Below, piece after piece: positions 1-9,743 of a DNA stretch of 64,000 nucleotides. The stretch is taken from positions 1 to 64,000 of the IMG/VR virus record IMGVR_UViG_3300046794_000311. The stretch is one strand, 5' to 3'. Within the stretch, counting starts at the first letter, position 1. Every line of letters starts with the position of its first letter. A program made the position numbers and the translations under genes. The DNA comes from a virus. The notes under the pieces were generated by a model that had not been told where the DNA came from, made no database searches, and worked only from the letters and a program-made list of their open reading frames with translations.

Positions 1-19
1 CAGGCATTAAGTGACTTCC

Positions 20-3000
20 TCACTTGGTGTAGGTGATACGCAACTGCGGAGGGTGGGAATCCCCGACACCGGCGAAGTACCCGTAGTAGGTCTTGTCGGT
101 GCTGGATCCAAGATCCGCACCTAGCGTAATTCCACGATACGGGGTGGCCGCGTTCCAAGTTGAATTCCAGGACGACGGCAGGGTTACCCACTTTCCGGCA
201 CCAACGGGCCACGAGGAAACGGTGAGGTTCACTCCGGAACCACCGAAAGACGTCGGCTCGGTGGTTCCGGTGAATGCACCGATGTGCGCCGTGCCACCCC
301 CGTTGTAGTACCAGTGGTTGTTGTAGAGGTAGACCTCGACCTTGGATACCTTCGCCGTGGAACCCATGTCGGTGTAGGGCTGGGTGCCGAAGTAGACCAT
401 CGACTTCTGCGTGCCCCAGGTGCTGGAGTAGTAGCCCTGGTACACCGTGCCGTCGGTGTATCCGGCGTTTCCGTACCGTCGGGACCAGATGGCGTTGTAC
501 GTCTTGGTGTACGTCTTGGTGGCCGTCACGGCCGCACCGCCCGTGTTGTACACGCCGTTCTCGGGCAGGGCCGGGCCGATGTCCTCGACATAGAAGTCCG
601 AGGACTGCGCGGGGCTGTAGTTACGAAGGCCCCATCCGGTGGCGTTACCGGCGTGCTGCGTACCGATCCACAGGATTCGGTGGTCGCCCGGCGCCAGGGC
701 CGTGGTGCTGCTGTACAGGCCGCCTGCATCGGAGGAGCAGACGATGAGGCCCTCCACCACAGTGGTGCCGTCAGTGCCCGCGCCGTCGTAGTACATGCCG
801 AAGCAGCGGGCCATGGTCGGGTCGGTCGTCCTCGGGCTGGCGCCGGTCGGGCTCCAGATCGTGCAGCCGTTCACCGTAGTGGCCGTGGCCGCCACAGCCA
901 CGCGGTTCTCCAGGACCTGGGTGCCCGTGCCCCCGTTGAAGTCGAACTGGGAGCGGGCCACGATGCGGTACATGCGCCCCTCGACGGCCGTGAAGGCCAG
1001 CTCGATCAGGCCGGTGTCCGTGGTGTAGTACGTCGAGGCGGTCGGCTTGTTCGTCCAGCCGCGCTCGTAGGTGACCATGCCCCACGGCATGTTCCACAGG
1101 AGTTGTCCCAACTCCTGGCCCTGGTACCAGATCTGCCCGGTCGGGTCGTCGGAGGCCGCCCCAGACGGACGCTGCGGCGTCCAGAGGGAGTTGAAGGTGC
1201 CGACACCGTTGGGGTCGACGCTGGCCTTACCACCCGCGAAGGTGGCGTAGGCGTTGGAGGTCGTAAGTTCCGTGCCGAGCGTTCCGTCCGGCCCGAACAG
1301 TCGGATACCTGCGGCCGAGATGTCCGTGGCGCCGTAGCCCTCGCGCATGACGAGTACGTCGTCGATGCACAGCCAGTAGGTGGTCGTCGTGTTGAGTCCG
1401 TTGGTGGCCGGTGAGTTGTTCGTGAAGGAGACCCGACCCCACAGGGCCCCCGTCGGCGCCGTCATCTCGAAGATGTCCTCCGAGTACCCAGAGGTGTTGT
1501 TGACGGCGTAGTTGTTGACTCCGCCCATCTGGTCGGTCCAGGTGACCTTGTCCGGGCTGGTCTCGAAGGTGACCTGGATACCCCCCTGGCCGTAGTACCA
1601 GTAGCGGAACATGTACGTGGATGCGGCGACCACGGGGAACGGGTCGCTGACGATCTTGGCCCAGCCGGTGTTGAGGGCGCCGAGGGAGGCTTTGCCCTGG
1701 CCGGAGCGTGCAGGTGCAACACCTGAACCGATCTCGATCTTCGAGACGTTGTTGGCGTCGATGGAGGAGGAGGTCCACCCGGTCATGGAGGTGTCCTCGA
1801 AGCCCGGGTTGGTGACGAGGTTGCCGGAGACCGCGCCCAGCGACAGGTGTGCGGCGTTCACGTTGCCCAGGTTGATGTTGGCCGAGTTGACCTGGCCGGT
1901 CTCGACGACCTCGATGGTGAACATGTCCATCTCAAGCGTGCCCGTACCGCCGTTGTAGTTGGCGTACAGGCAGGGGCTGAGGTACTTCACGTTCTGGTGA
2001 AGACGCATCGGGTTGGTCGGGCTGGTGTTGGGTCCAGCGTCACCGGTCGCGGCCGTGCCCTTGATGTAGCCGGTGAAGATCTGCCACCCGGACCCGGTGT
2101 TGATGTAGGTGGCCCTAGTGGCGCAGTACGCCTGGCTGGCCCGCGAGTTCGAGCCGGAGATGTTGACCAGGGTCACGCCGTCAGCGCCGATGCCAGTGAC
2201 CCCGACGTAGACGTTCTGGTTGGTGCCGGTGACCGCGTTGGCGACGGTCTGCCGTACGCGGCAGGTGACGCGGTAGGTGACGCCTGGGTCGAAGGGTATG
2301 AGGAGGTCCGGGCGGTAGGCGCCCTGGATGTAGCCGACGCAGCGCATGACGGAGCCACCGGAGGCAGCGTCCGTCACTGAGACCGTGGTCATGGTGCCGG
2401 TGGATCCGTTGCTCCACTTGCTGGCGTCCGCGCCGAAGTCGTAGAACTTCTGGCCGACGGTGCCCTGGAGTCCGGCGCTGAGTTTGTCGACGGTCAGCGT
2501 GCCTGCGGTGATCTTGCTGGCGGTGAGGGAGCCGTCCACCACCAGCGCGTTGTCGACGGCCTTGCGCATCTTGACGTTGGTGACGAACCACGAACCTGCC
2601 GCAGTCGTCGGCGTCGTCTGGAGCGCGCCGACACCGAAGGTCGCCAGGTACTTCCCGGTCGGGATGGTGATCTGACCGCTGATCTTGGTCCAGGTCTGCG
2701 CTGCGGACGGTGCGACGTTGGGGACGGACGGCCAGGAGATGTTGTTGCCAGCGGCGTCCCATGTCGTGAGGAAGAACCGGAGGTTGGCGTTGCAGTCGCT
2801 GGAGGCGACGACCCACGCCTCCACGTAGTACGCCTCCCCCGGGGTTACCGCCATGCCGGTCGTCGTGGTGTTCGTGTGCTTCCACGTGAGGTCGGTGTTG
2901 ACGCTGGTCTGGTTGATGAGTTTGGCGACCCACGAAGCCGGAGCGCCCGTGGGCACGCTGGCGTCGCTGGCGGCCGTACGGACGACGTTGCCGCTCCAGT

Positions 3001-4390
3001 TCCAGGCGGTGCTGTTCTGCGTGAACTGGGGGTCCAGGAGGATGTTCGACGTATCGCCGATGACCATCTTGTCCGTCGTGATGGACCGGGCCCCGATCAC
3101 GGATGCGCTGATGATGCCGGTGGTTATCGAGCCGCCGTTGATCGTCGTTGTGGTCGGTATGGTGCCGTTGTTCAACTGGTTGGCCGGGATGCTGACGCCC
3201 GCGCCGATGGAGCCGGTGACCGTGGTCGCTGAGGACGCCGAACCTGCCGTCGTTGCGGAACCCGCCGTCGTTGCGGAACCGGCCGTGGCCGCAGAGGAGA
3301 CCTGACCGGAGACGTTCCCGCCGGAGACGACGAGGTTGGTGGCGTCGATCTGGGAGGCGGTGAGCTTGCCCACCGTGATCTTGGAGGCGTCGATGGACGC
3401 GATGACTCCGGACTCTGCGGTGATCGTCCCGGCCGCCATCTGGTTGGCGGTGACCGAGTTCGCGGCGATGTCGGCGGTACCGGCCTGATGGGCCGTTCCG
3501 GAGTTCGAGCCGGACGGGGCGGAGGCGATGGCGACCTTGGAGTACGCGACGAGCCGGTAGACGTAGGCGCTGGCGTAGTTCTGCACGGAGTCGTACAGGA
3601 AGTCCGGGCCGGGCAGGGTGCCCACGACGACCGGGTTGGGGAAGTTCACGTCGGTGTCGCGCTGCACCTGCACGTGGGAGAAGATCGCGGGCATGGGGTT
3701 GCCCTGGTAGTCCAGACCGTTCCAGGTGACGCGCAGGCCACCGAGCACGCCGACGACCCCCGGCGCGGAGGGCACCGGAGGCGGGGTGGACGCAGACGCC
3801 GTGGTGAGGTCGGCGGTCGCCCACAGGGAGGCGTTGTTGCTGGTGTCGACGGCCGCGACCCTCACGTAGAAGGCCGCGCCGGTATTAAGCCCGTCGAGGA
3901 GGACCAAGTCCTCCGTGGTGACGAAGCCGCCGCTCCAGTTGCTGTTGTCGTAGGAGGTCTGGAGCAGGTAGTGGGAGAGGTCGGTGAGGGTGGTCCCGTC
4001 CTGGTTCTCCGTCGGCGGGGTCCAGCTCGCCGTCACGCGGGCCTGCGTGGCGCCCTCGTCGGAGACGTACTGCACCGTGGTCAGGGTGAGCGCGGTCGGT
4101 TCCTTGGGCGGCAGGGAGTCCAGCTCGCTGCCGGAGGAGACCTGGTCCTGGACGGCCTTGATGCCGAGCGGGGAGTAGACCGGCTTGGTTATGTCCCCGC
4201 CGGAGAACTGCACCCATACCGTCTGCCCGATCGGCGGGATCGTGTTGGTCGGGGAAGCAGGGACGGACCAGGCGCTCTCGGCGTTTCCGAGAACCTGGGG
4301 AATGAGCAGCGTGACGCGGGCCTCATTCAGCGGGTCCTGGTTATTGGCCACGCTCGCCCGGTACATTCCCAGCACCGGATCAGCCGACAT
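20..4390 (-). CDS. Baseplate spike / tail-tip protein with OB and fibronectin III domains
   Basis: 1456-residue structural protein, last gene of the late operon in this window. The first ~85 residues look like the OB-fold of baseplate assembly protein V/gp5 (PQVLG, QTVWVQFSGGD). They are followed by one or two fibronectin III-like domains (about 95-300), repeated beta-rich carbohydrate-binding-like segments (LDPQFTQNSTAW and VTNPGFEDTSMTGW), and a C-terminal beta domain ending LRITYTK. It probably sits at the distal tip of the contractile tail and contacts the cell surface; receptor binding is inferred. It overlaps the hub gene upstream by 11 nt. Residues 168-170 (LNT) are encoded by the repeated 9-mer CTTAATACC. 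A spike with tail-fibre functions fused on is the simplest reading. Confidence 0.72.
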   Translation of the reverse strand: MSADPVLGMYRASVANNQDPLNEARVTLLIPQVLGNAESAWSVPASPTNTIPPIGQTVWVQFSGGDITKPVYSPLGIKAVQDQVSSGSELDSLPPKEPTALTLTTVQYVSDEGATQARVTASWTPPTENQDGTTLTDLSHYLLQTSYDNSNWSGGFVTTEDLVLLDGLNTGAAFYVRVAAVDTSNNASLWATADLTTASASTPPPVPSAPGVVGVLGGLRVTWNGLDYQGNPMPAIFSHVQVQRDTDVNFPNPVVVGTLPGPDFLYDSVQNYASAYVYRLVAYSKVAIASAPSGSNSGTAHQAGTADIAANSVTANQMAAGTITAESGVIASIDASKITVGKLTASQIDATNLVVSGGNVSGQVSSAATAGSATTAGSATTAGSASSATTVTGSIGAGVSIPANQLNNGTIPTTTTINGGSITTGIISASVIGARSITTDKMVIGDTSNILLDPQFTQNSTAWNWSGNVVRTAASDASVPTGAPASWVAKLINQTSVNTDLTWKHTNTTTTGMAVTPGEAYYVEAWVVASSDCNANLRFFLTTWDAAGNNISWPSVPNVAPSAAQTWTKISGQITIPTGKYLATFGVGALQTTPTTAAGSWFVTNVKMRKAVDNALVVDGSLTASKITAGTLTVDKLSAGLQGTVGQKFYDFGADASKWSNGSTGTMTTVSVTDAASGGSVMRCVGYIQGAYRPDLLIPFDPGVTYRVTCRVRQTVANAVTGTNQNVYVGVTGIGADGVTLVNISGSNSRASQAYCATRATYINTGSGWQIFTGYIKGTAATGDAGPNTSPTNPMRLHQNVKYLSPCLYANYNGGTGTLEMDMFTIEVVETGQVNSANINLGNVNAAHLSLGAVSGNLVTNPGFEDTSMTGWTSSSIDANNVSKIEIGSGVAPARSGQGKASLGALNTGWAKIVSDPFPVVAASTYMFRYWYYGQGGIQVTFETSPDKVTWTDQMGGVNNYAVNNTSGYSEDIFEMTAPTGALWGRVSFTNNSPATNGLNTTTTYWLCIDDVLVMREGYGATDISAAGIRLFGPDGTLGTELTTSNAYATFAGGKASVDPNGVGTFNSLWTPQRPSGAASDDPTGQIWYQGQELGQLLWNMPWGMVTYERGWTNKPTASTYYTTDTGLIELAFTAVEGRMYRIVARSQFDFNGGTGTQVLENRVAVAATATTVNGCTIWSPTGASPRTTDPTMARCFGMYYDGAGTDGTTVVEGLIVCSSDAGGLYSSTTALAPGDHRILWIGTQHAGNATGWGLRNYSPAQSSDFYVEDIGPALPENGVYNTGGAAVTATKTYTKTYNAIWSRRYGNAGYTDGTVYQGYYSSTWGTQKSMVYFGTQPYTDMGSTAKVSKVEVYLYNNHWYYNGGGTAHIGAFTGTTEPTSFGGSGVNLTVSSWPVGAGKWVTLPSSWNSTWNAATPYRGITLGADLGSSTDKTYYGYFAGVGDSHPPQLRITYTK

Positions 4391-5528
4391 TGATGTCCTC
4401 CAGAAGACTCGATTCCCAGAACTGCTTGTTCCTCAAGACAGCCGGGACGGTATCGAATTTGAATCGCTTGTTAGCATCGCTCCGGAATGTTACCGCGTAG
4501 GGCTGGTCCCTTTCCGCATCGACGGTCGTGGTGAACACCCACCCGGAATTGCTCTTGTCCCGGTTGATGATGTGCTTGGTTCCGGTCACCATCCACCGGC
4601 CGGTACGGTCCGAAGAAAGGGAACGCCCGGTGATAGCGACAAGCGTCCCCGGGGTAACCTTTGCCGTTCCGTACAGCGTGGCCTGCATGGTGAGCCAGCC
4701 ACGCGAGGCGAGCGTGCGGGCTTCCATAAGCGCCTGCGCGTCCGCGTAGTTGTCGACGGCCCGAGCGGTCGTTATGGAATTGAGGAATGCAGACGTCCCG
4801 GTATTCGACGCGGACGAAGCCTTGATCACCCGGCCGGTTTTCGCGTCCAGGCCGGAGATGCTGCTGGTGCCCGTTGTGCCGTTCTGGCGGGGAACCATGG
4901 TGCCCGCGAGGATCGACAACTCCCGGATGGTGTCCATAACCCCGGGCTGCTGGTTCTTGGAGAACACCGGGATGTTCTGGGCCTTCTGTCCCAGAAGGAG
5001 GACGCGCGGGTCGAGGAAGTAGAGCGTCGTCCCTTCCACCCAAAACCGGAAGCCGACTTCGTGCGCCAGGTCCTGGAGGAGTTTGAAGTCGCTCTGCCCG
5101 CTCTGCGCCCAGTAGGTGAGCCTCCGGGAGGACGGGGAGATGACGGTACGCAGCCCGTTCTGGCGGCCTACCTGGCGGACGATGGAGGTGGGGCTGACGT
5201 TCTTCCATGACCGGGTCCGCTGGATGTTCAGCGGCAGGCTGGTGCCGATGCACACGTAACGCGCGGTCACCGTCTTGGAACTGTTGCTGGCCAGGACGCT
5301 GGAGTGGTGCACGTAGCCGTACCAGCGGACGATGTCGTTGGGACTGCGGCCGTAGTCGAGCACGACAGGGGCCAGCTCGGGGTAGGCCGAGCTGGCGGCG
5401 CTGGTCGTCACGTCCACGATCGCCATGGAGTGCGTGCCGTAGCCCTCGCGGACCTCGACGCGCTTGATGTAGTTGGTTACCCGGTGGCCGGAGATGGTCA
5501 GGCCGGTGACAGGTGTCGGCTCAGGCAT
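4380..5528 (-). CDS. Baseplate hub protein, late control D (gpD)-like
   Basis: 382 residues resembling the gpD / gp27-type hub of contractile tails. The diagnostic stretch is VSPTSIVRQVGRQNGL, then SGQSDFKLLQDLAHEVGF and a WVEGTTLYFLDP beta-hairpin (roughly residues 130-205), as in the gpD family where the hub binds the spike. It lies between a LysM-like baseplate protein and the spike gene, as expected. Its 3' end overlaps the spike gene by 11 nt, which suggests translational coupling. Starts ATG; family assignment is good, exact role inferred from position. Confidence 0.78.
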   Translation of the reverse strand: MPEPTPVTGLTISGHRVTNYIKRVEVREGYGTHSMAIVDVTTSAASSAYPELAPVVLDYGRSPNDIVRWYGYVHHSSVLASNSSKTVTARYVCIGTSLPLNIQRTRSWKNVSPTSIVRQVGRQNGLRTVISPSSRRLTYWAQSGQSDFKLLQDLAHEVGFRFWVEGTTLYFLDPRVLLLGQKAQNIPVFSKNQQPGVMDTIRELSILAGTMVPRQNGTTGTSSISGLDAKTGRVIKASSASNTGTSAFLNSITTARAVDNYADAQALMEARTLASRGWLTMQATLYGTAKVTPGTLVAITGRSLSSDRTGRWMVTGTKHIINRDKSNSGWVFTTTVDAERDQPYAVTFRSDANKRFKFDTVPAVLRNKQFWESSLLEDINVG

Positions 5529-5793
5529 TCGGGATCCTGATGATCTGTCCCGGGGTAAGGACGGTCCAGTCCATGACCTCGGGGTTGGCGTCGGCGATGT
5601 TCCACCACATCCGTGCGTCGCCGAAGTACTGCACGGCGAGCAGGTCGATCCGGTCGGCGCCGGTCAACTGGTGGTAGGTGAAGTTGAACGACCACTCGCG
5701 CTGCTGGCCGGGCACGATGGTGAGGTTCGTGCCGCGCCCGGAGGCAACCAGAGTGAGGGTCGAGTCTGCGTAGCGGGAGTCAGCGGAGATCAT
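5521..5793 (-). CDS. LysM-like small baseplate protein
   Basis: 90-residue protein whose C-terminal half (AVQYFGDARMWWNIADANPE ... LTPGQIIRIPNA) is a LysM-type fold as seen in T4 gp53 and gpX-like baseplate proteins. The N-terminal half (TLTLVASGRGTNLTIV) is beta-rich. In contractile phages such proteins lie between the tail-tube end and the hub. The 3' end overlaps the hub start by 8 nt and the 5' end overlaps the upstream gene by 4 nt. Confidence 0.75.
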   Translation of the reverse strand: MISADSRYADSTLTLVASGRGTNLTIVPGQQREWSFNFTYHQLTGADRIDLLAVQYFGDARMWWNIADANPEVMDWTVLTPGQIIRIPNA

Positions 5794-6548
5794 CGTCCAC
5801 CCTTTCCGTTTGCCCCTTTAGCGAAGTCGTCCGGGGTCATTCCTGCGGGGAGCCTTCCGAAGGACACGAATTCCCCGCCGCCCTTCGGCTTCGGAAGCAA
5901 CTGCATGGTGATGGACACCTGACAGCGGGACGGGATCATCTGCTGGTTCCAGTGGGTGTACTGGATTTCGAGATCCTGGATGACCCCGTAGTAGTTCAGG
6001 GTGTCGCCGACGACGAGGTAGACCGGGACGTACAGCATGGGACCGGCCGCGTCGAAACTGAACTGCCCCTTTCGGAACGACTTCGAGGAGTCGCCCGTGG
6101 CGTCTGCACCCTCGCCGGTTACGTCTACGGATGCGGAGATACCAGTGATCTTGTAGAGCATGGAAATGTCCCAACCCACGCCGAGAGCAGGTACGAATAT
6201 GTTCTCGGCGCCGGACACCCGGGAGGAGTCCCACATCTCGTAGGTCCGGTCGAAAAGCAGGTTGAACTGGACCGTCTGCTGCAACGGCATAAGGAAGTCC
6301 TTTGCCGTCACGTCGTTCGGGTTGAGCGCATTGTCGTCCGCCTGGACCGCTGAATTCACGGAGTGCGAGACATTCAGGACGCTCGGGTTGTACAGGAAAT
6401 TGCACCGGTAGCGCACGCCGTCTACCGGCTTCTCCTGAATGATGAAGCCCCGGCTCAACTTCTTACCCCCGCCAACGAGTGACTGAAGGCCGGGGAGTTT
6501 CGTTATGCGGGGGTCGAAAGAGCCATTGTCCTGGATCCGCGTAGCCAT
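5790..6548 (-). CDS. Tail tube terminator / baseplate protein (CIS-tube-like)
   Basis: 252 residues, beta-rich, located directly after the tape measure gene. The N-terminal GFIIQEKPVDGVRYRCNFLY and NPSVLNVSHS resemble the proteins that dock the tail tube to the hub in contractile systems. The C-terminus is low-complexity Gly/Lys. The start ATG shares one base with the tape-measure stop (TAATG), so translation is probably coupled. The role is inferred mainly from position. Confidence 0.55.
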   Translation of the reverse strand: MATRIQDNGSFDPRITKLPGLQSLVGGGKKLSRGFIIQEKPVDGVRYRCNFLYNPSVLNVSHSVNSAVQADDNALNPNDVTAKDFLMPLQQTVQFNLLFDRTYEMWDSSRVSGAENIFVPALGVGWDISMLYKITGISASVDVTGEGADATGDSSKSFRKGQFSFDAAGPMLYVPVYLVVGDTLNYYGVIQDLEIQYTHWNQQMIPSRCQVSITMQLLPKPKGGGEFVSFGRLPAGMTPDDFAKGANGKGGR

Positions 6549-9500
6549 TAGTTTCCTGCCGCGATGAGGTTGATTCGGTTGTCCTCGGCGATGGCCTGTA
6601 TGAACTGCTGGGCAGCATCCCGGGCCGCGCGCTGGTCCATGACGCCCTGCACCTGCACGGTGATCGCACCGGAGTGGAAGTTCAGGGTGGGCGTGGCGCC
6701 CTTGGTATTAAGCCCGCCGACGGAGGACATGGCGTTGTTCCCGGCCAGGACCTTGCGCATGGCGTCTGCCTGGTAGGCCGGGATGATCATCTCGCCTGCG
6801 TGGACGCGTGCCGTCTGGTCTACGTCGATGTTCGTCGAGCCGACCGCGTAGCCCTTGTACTTGCCGCCGTTGGCCATGGACTTGATGCCCGGCGCGTTGG
6901 CCAGCGTGTGGTATCGCGACTCCTCGTAGCGCACGCCCGCGATGATGTTGTCGACGGGGTTCCAGATGTCCTTGTGGCCCTTGATCGAGTACGCGTTGAA
7001 CGTCGAGTCGATCGTCTGCATGATGCCCTTGGACGGGTGACCCGCCCTGGCGTTTGAGTCGGTGCGGTTGATCGCGTGAGGGTTACCCGACGACTCGTGC
7101 TGGATCATCGTGTTGACGATGGACTCGTTCTGCTTGGTGTCCTGGTGCAGGATCCCGAGCGCCGTCTTGATCCACTTCTTGACGTTGCCGGACGGCATGT
7201 TGGTCGGGACCGCGTCGTTGGAGACGTCGTCCTTCGAGTCCTTGCTGCCCGCGTCGGAGCCGATACCCGCGCCGGTCGAGGTGATGCCGGACGCGATGGC
7301 GTCCGCCTCCTCGATCGAGCCGTACGAGCCGACGTCACCGCCGAAGCCCATGGTGGACAGGCGGTTGGAGTCCGAACCGGCCGTCTCCTCGGTGTCGCTG
7401 GACGGGTCTCCGAGGTTGCCGACGGAACCGAGGACCCGCACAGCGTTGGTGAACTCGCTCGGCCGGAAGGACCGGACGCGGACCACGGCTCCCGTGTGCG
7501 GCGCCTCAATGATCTTGCCGCCGCCGATGCACATCACGACGTGGTGTGCCGGGTTGCCGTTGAAGAGCAGGTCTCCCGCGCGCACGTCACTGAGGTTGAC
7601 CTTCTTGCCCGCCCGCTGCTGCTGCGCGGCCGTACGGGGCAGGGACACCCCGATCTGCCGGAACGAATACTGGATCAGGCCGGAGCAGTCGAAGCCCTTC
7701 GGAGTGCTGCCACCCCAGACGTACTTCACGCCCAGGTACCTCATGGCGACCTTGATAACGGCAGCAGCAGTCTTGCCCGCGCCCTGCGTACCTGTGGCCT
7801 TCGCGCCGGACGTCTTGCTACCCGTGGCGGAAGCCGCACCGCCCGAGCCACCAGCACCACCGAAGAAGTTGCTGACGATGCCCGTGCCCGCGCCGATCAC
7901 ACCACCGACCGCTGCACCGATACCGGTACCGATGACCGGGACGACGGAGCCGATGGCCGCACCCGTCAGGGCGCCCGCTCCGGCGTCGACAGCGACGTGG
8001 CCCCACTTGTTGCCAGTCGAGCCCTTCTTGCTGACGTGGTCGACGACCTTCGAGCCGAAGTGGTGTGTGAGGTAGGCGCCGATACCGAAACCGCCAGCAG
8101 CGCCCAGAGCGGCCCCAGACAGGTCCAGGGCACCTCCCAGAGCACCGAAGCCCGCAGCCTCTCCCGTACCGCCACCCAGGGCCGCCCGAGCAGCACCGAG
8201 CAGACCACCGCCTCCGCTTCCGCCCATACCGGCCAGGCGTCCCACCGAGGCGAGACCGCGCATGGTGCCGTAGGCGCCGATGCCGGAGCCGATGCTGGAG
8301 CCCAGCAGGGAGCCAGCACCGCCGGTGAATCCCAGGACGGAGTCCGCGCCGGTCGACTTGAGGACGCCCTGGAGCGCGGTGGAGAACATGTCCAGGTACT
8401 TCGTCGCGGTCTGGAGACCGGACGTGAAGGCATCGTTGGTGTTGACTTCCTGGTTCCGCAGGGTGCCCGCGCGGGTCATCAGGGTGTTGGCGGTCGACCC
8501 GCCGATGCCCATCTTTCCGAGCGCGCTCTGGGCGGAGTTCTTCTTCTCCTGCGTGGATCCGCTGTCGCGCTGGTTGGCGAGGCTGACGTACGTCTGCGCA
8601 GAACCACCGTGGATCTGCGCGAGCATCATGCCCTTGAGTTCACCCTTGACCAGTTGCAGGGTGTTCTGGTCCAGGCCCCAGGAGTTCAGCGACTGGTTCA
8701 GGCCGGAGCCCGGGTCGTCGAGGGTTGCCGACAACTGCGCGTTCGTCTTGACCCGCTTGAGTTCCGGGAACCGCTGGTAGATCTGCTGGGCGATCTGTCG
8801 AGGGCTCTGCTTCGTGCCGTTCTTGATCGTCTGGATGCCCATGCCGCGCAGCGTGTTGTACGTCGTAGCGCTCCACGCTGCGGCCGTACCCTGCGCACGC
8901 TGCGCCTCGGACATGCCCGGGTTCAGGTATCCCGAGGTGCCCTTGACGTAGTTCCAGTTCGTGTTGAAGTTCGCAGAGCCGGGCGACAGGCCCATCTGCG
9001 ACATCGTGGCGTAGGCCGACGCCGCGTCCTGGGTGGACTGGGCGGTGAAGTTGTTCTTGAAGGCCGCGTCACGCAGCGTGTGCCAGGACTGGGACGAGTA
9101 CTGCGCCGCCTGGTAGGCGGTCGTCTGCATGTCGACCTGGTCGGGCAACTGCTTCTGGCCCCACGCGACGACGCCCTGGAGACCGCTCTTGAGGGTGTAG
9201 CGGCTCTTCTGGCCGCCGTTGTTTCCCGAGCCACCACCCAGACGGGGGGTGTTCGTGCCACCGGAGCCACCAGAACCGCCGGAGCCACCGTTGTTGGACG
9301 CACCGCCACCCTGCGAGCCGTTGTTGGAGAAGCGGACGGCGCCCCCGTTACCGACAGAGCCGACGTTACGGGCGTAGTTGCTGGTGCCGTTCCATACGTC
9401 TCCCAGCGCCATGCCCACGCCCCGGGAACGGGACATCTGCCCGACTCCGGTGTTTACGCCCTTGAGACCCTTGTTCAGGTCGTTGATGGTACGCGTCAGG

Positions 9501-9571
9501 GCAGAGATCGCGTCCTGGGCCTTATTCCACCCCAGGAGCGTTCCCTGCCCCGCCACAGTGCTCTCAGCCAT
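6548..9571 (-). CDS. Tape measure protein with NlpC/P60 and lytic transglycosylase domains
   Basis: 1007 residues starting at an ATG behind GAGGCAGAG. The N-terminal half is helical and low-complexity, and a glycine/alanine-rich hydrophobic region (about 410-590) is typical of tape measures. An NlpC/P60 peptidase domain follows (about 610-715, GFDCSGL with Cys near 628 and HHVVMC with His near 675). Near the C-terminus is a soluble transglycosylase-like domain (Glu near 824 in IQHESSGNPHAIN, then GIMQTI). At ~1.5 A per residue the tail would be about 150 nm. The two wall-degrading domains fit local digestion of peptidoglycan during DNA entry. Residues 954-956 (LNT) carry the repeated CTTAATACC. 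Confidence 0.87.
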   Translation of the reverse strand: MAESTVAGQGTLLGWNKAQDAISALTRTINDLNKGLKGVNTGVGQMSRSRGVGMALGDVWNGTSNYARNVGSVGNGGAVRFSNNGSQGGGASNNGGSGGSGGSGGTNTPRLGGGSGNNGGQKSRYTLKSGLQGVVAWGQKQLPDQVDMQTTAYQAAQYSSQSWHTLRDAAFKNNFTAQSTQDAASAYATMSQMGLSPGSANFNTNWNYVKGTSGYLNPGMSEAQRAQGTAAAWSATTYNTLRGMGIQTIKNGTKQSPRQIAQQIYQRFPELKRVKTNAQLSATLDDPGSGLNQSLNSWGLDQNTLQLVKGELKGMMLAQIHGGSAQTYVSLANQRDSGSTQEKKNSAQSALGKMGIGGSTANTLMTRAGTLRNQEVNTNDAFTSGLQTATKYLDMFSTALQGVLKSTGADSVLGFTGGAGSLLGSSIGSGIGAYGTMRGLASVGRLAGMGGSGGGGLLGAARAALGGGTGEAAGFGALGGALDLSGAALGAAGGFGIGAYLTHHFGSKVVDHVSKKGSTGNKWGHVAVDAGAGALTGAAIGSVVPVIGTGIGAAVGGVIGAGTGIVSNFFGGAGGSGGAASATGSKTSGAKATGTQGAGKTAAAVIKVAMRYLGVKYVWGGSTPKGFDCSGLIQYSFRQIGVSLPRTAAQQQRAGKKVNLSDVRAGDLLFNGNPAHHVVMCIGGGKIIEAPHTGAVVRVRSFRPSEFTNAVRVLGSVGNLGDPSSDTEETAGSDSNRLSTMGFGGDVGSYGSIEEADAIASGITSTGAGIGSDAGSKDSKDDVSNDAVPTNMPSGNVKKWIKTALGILHQDTKQNESIVNTMIQHESSGNPHAINRTDSNARAGHPSKGIMQTIDSTFNAYSIKGHKDIWNPVDNIIAGVRYEESRYHTLANAPGIKSMANGGKYKGYAVGSTNIDVDQTARVHAGEMIIPAYQADAMRKVLAGNNAMSSVGGLNTKGATPTLNFHSGAITVQVQGVMDQRAARDAAQQFIQAIAEDNRINLIAAGN

Positions 9572-9743
9572 TCTCTGCCTCAGCAATTCGCCTATGTCGC
9601 TGCGCCCTGAACCACTTCACCCAGTGAAGACGCTCGCGCACGGTCAACCGGCGAATCTCGCTGAGGCTCCACGCCGGACTTAGTTCGACTAGTTGCTCGT
9701 ATTCGAAGTACGTGTCGTGGTAGTTACAGGCCCTGAAACAGAT
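9564..9743 (-). CDS. Tail assembly chaperone, frameshift extension (GT-like)
   Basis: Open frame with no usable start codon. It continues the previous gene after a shift on GCG-GGG-GAT; +1 slippage of the Gly tRNA keeps perfect GGG pairing, and -2 reaches the same frame. The fusion would be about 340 residues. The extension (ICFRACNYHDTYFEYE ... RLHWVKWFRAQRHRR) is coding-like and ends 7 nt inside the tape measure gene, exactly where T extensions of tail chaperones end. Inferred; no ribosome-binding site or ATG/GTG supports independent translation. Confidence 0.6.
   Translation of the reverse strand: MCFRACNYHDTYFEYEQLVELSPAWSLSEIRRLTVRERLHWVKWFRAQRHRRIAEAENG

Noticed and set aside
284-1414. 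Long plus-strand open frame inside the spike gene
   Set aside because: Antisense shadow of a clearly coding gene in G+C-rich sequence.
7076-9610. 844-codon plus-strand open frame inside the tape measure gene
   Set aside because: Arg/Val/Gly-biased antisense frame opposite an identified protein.
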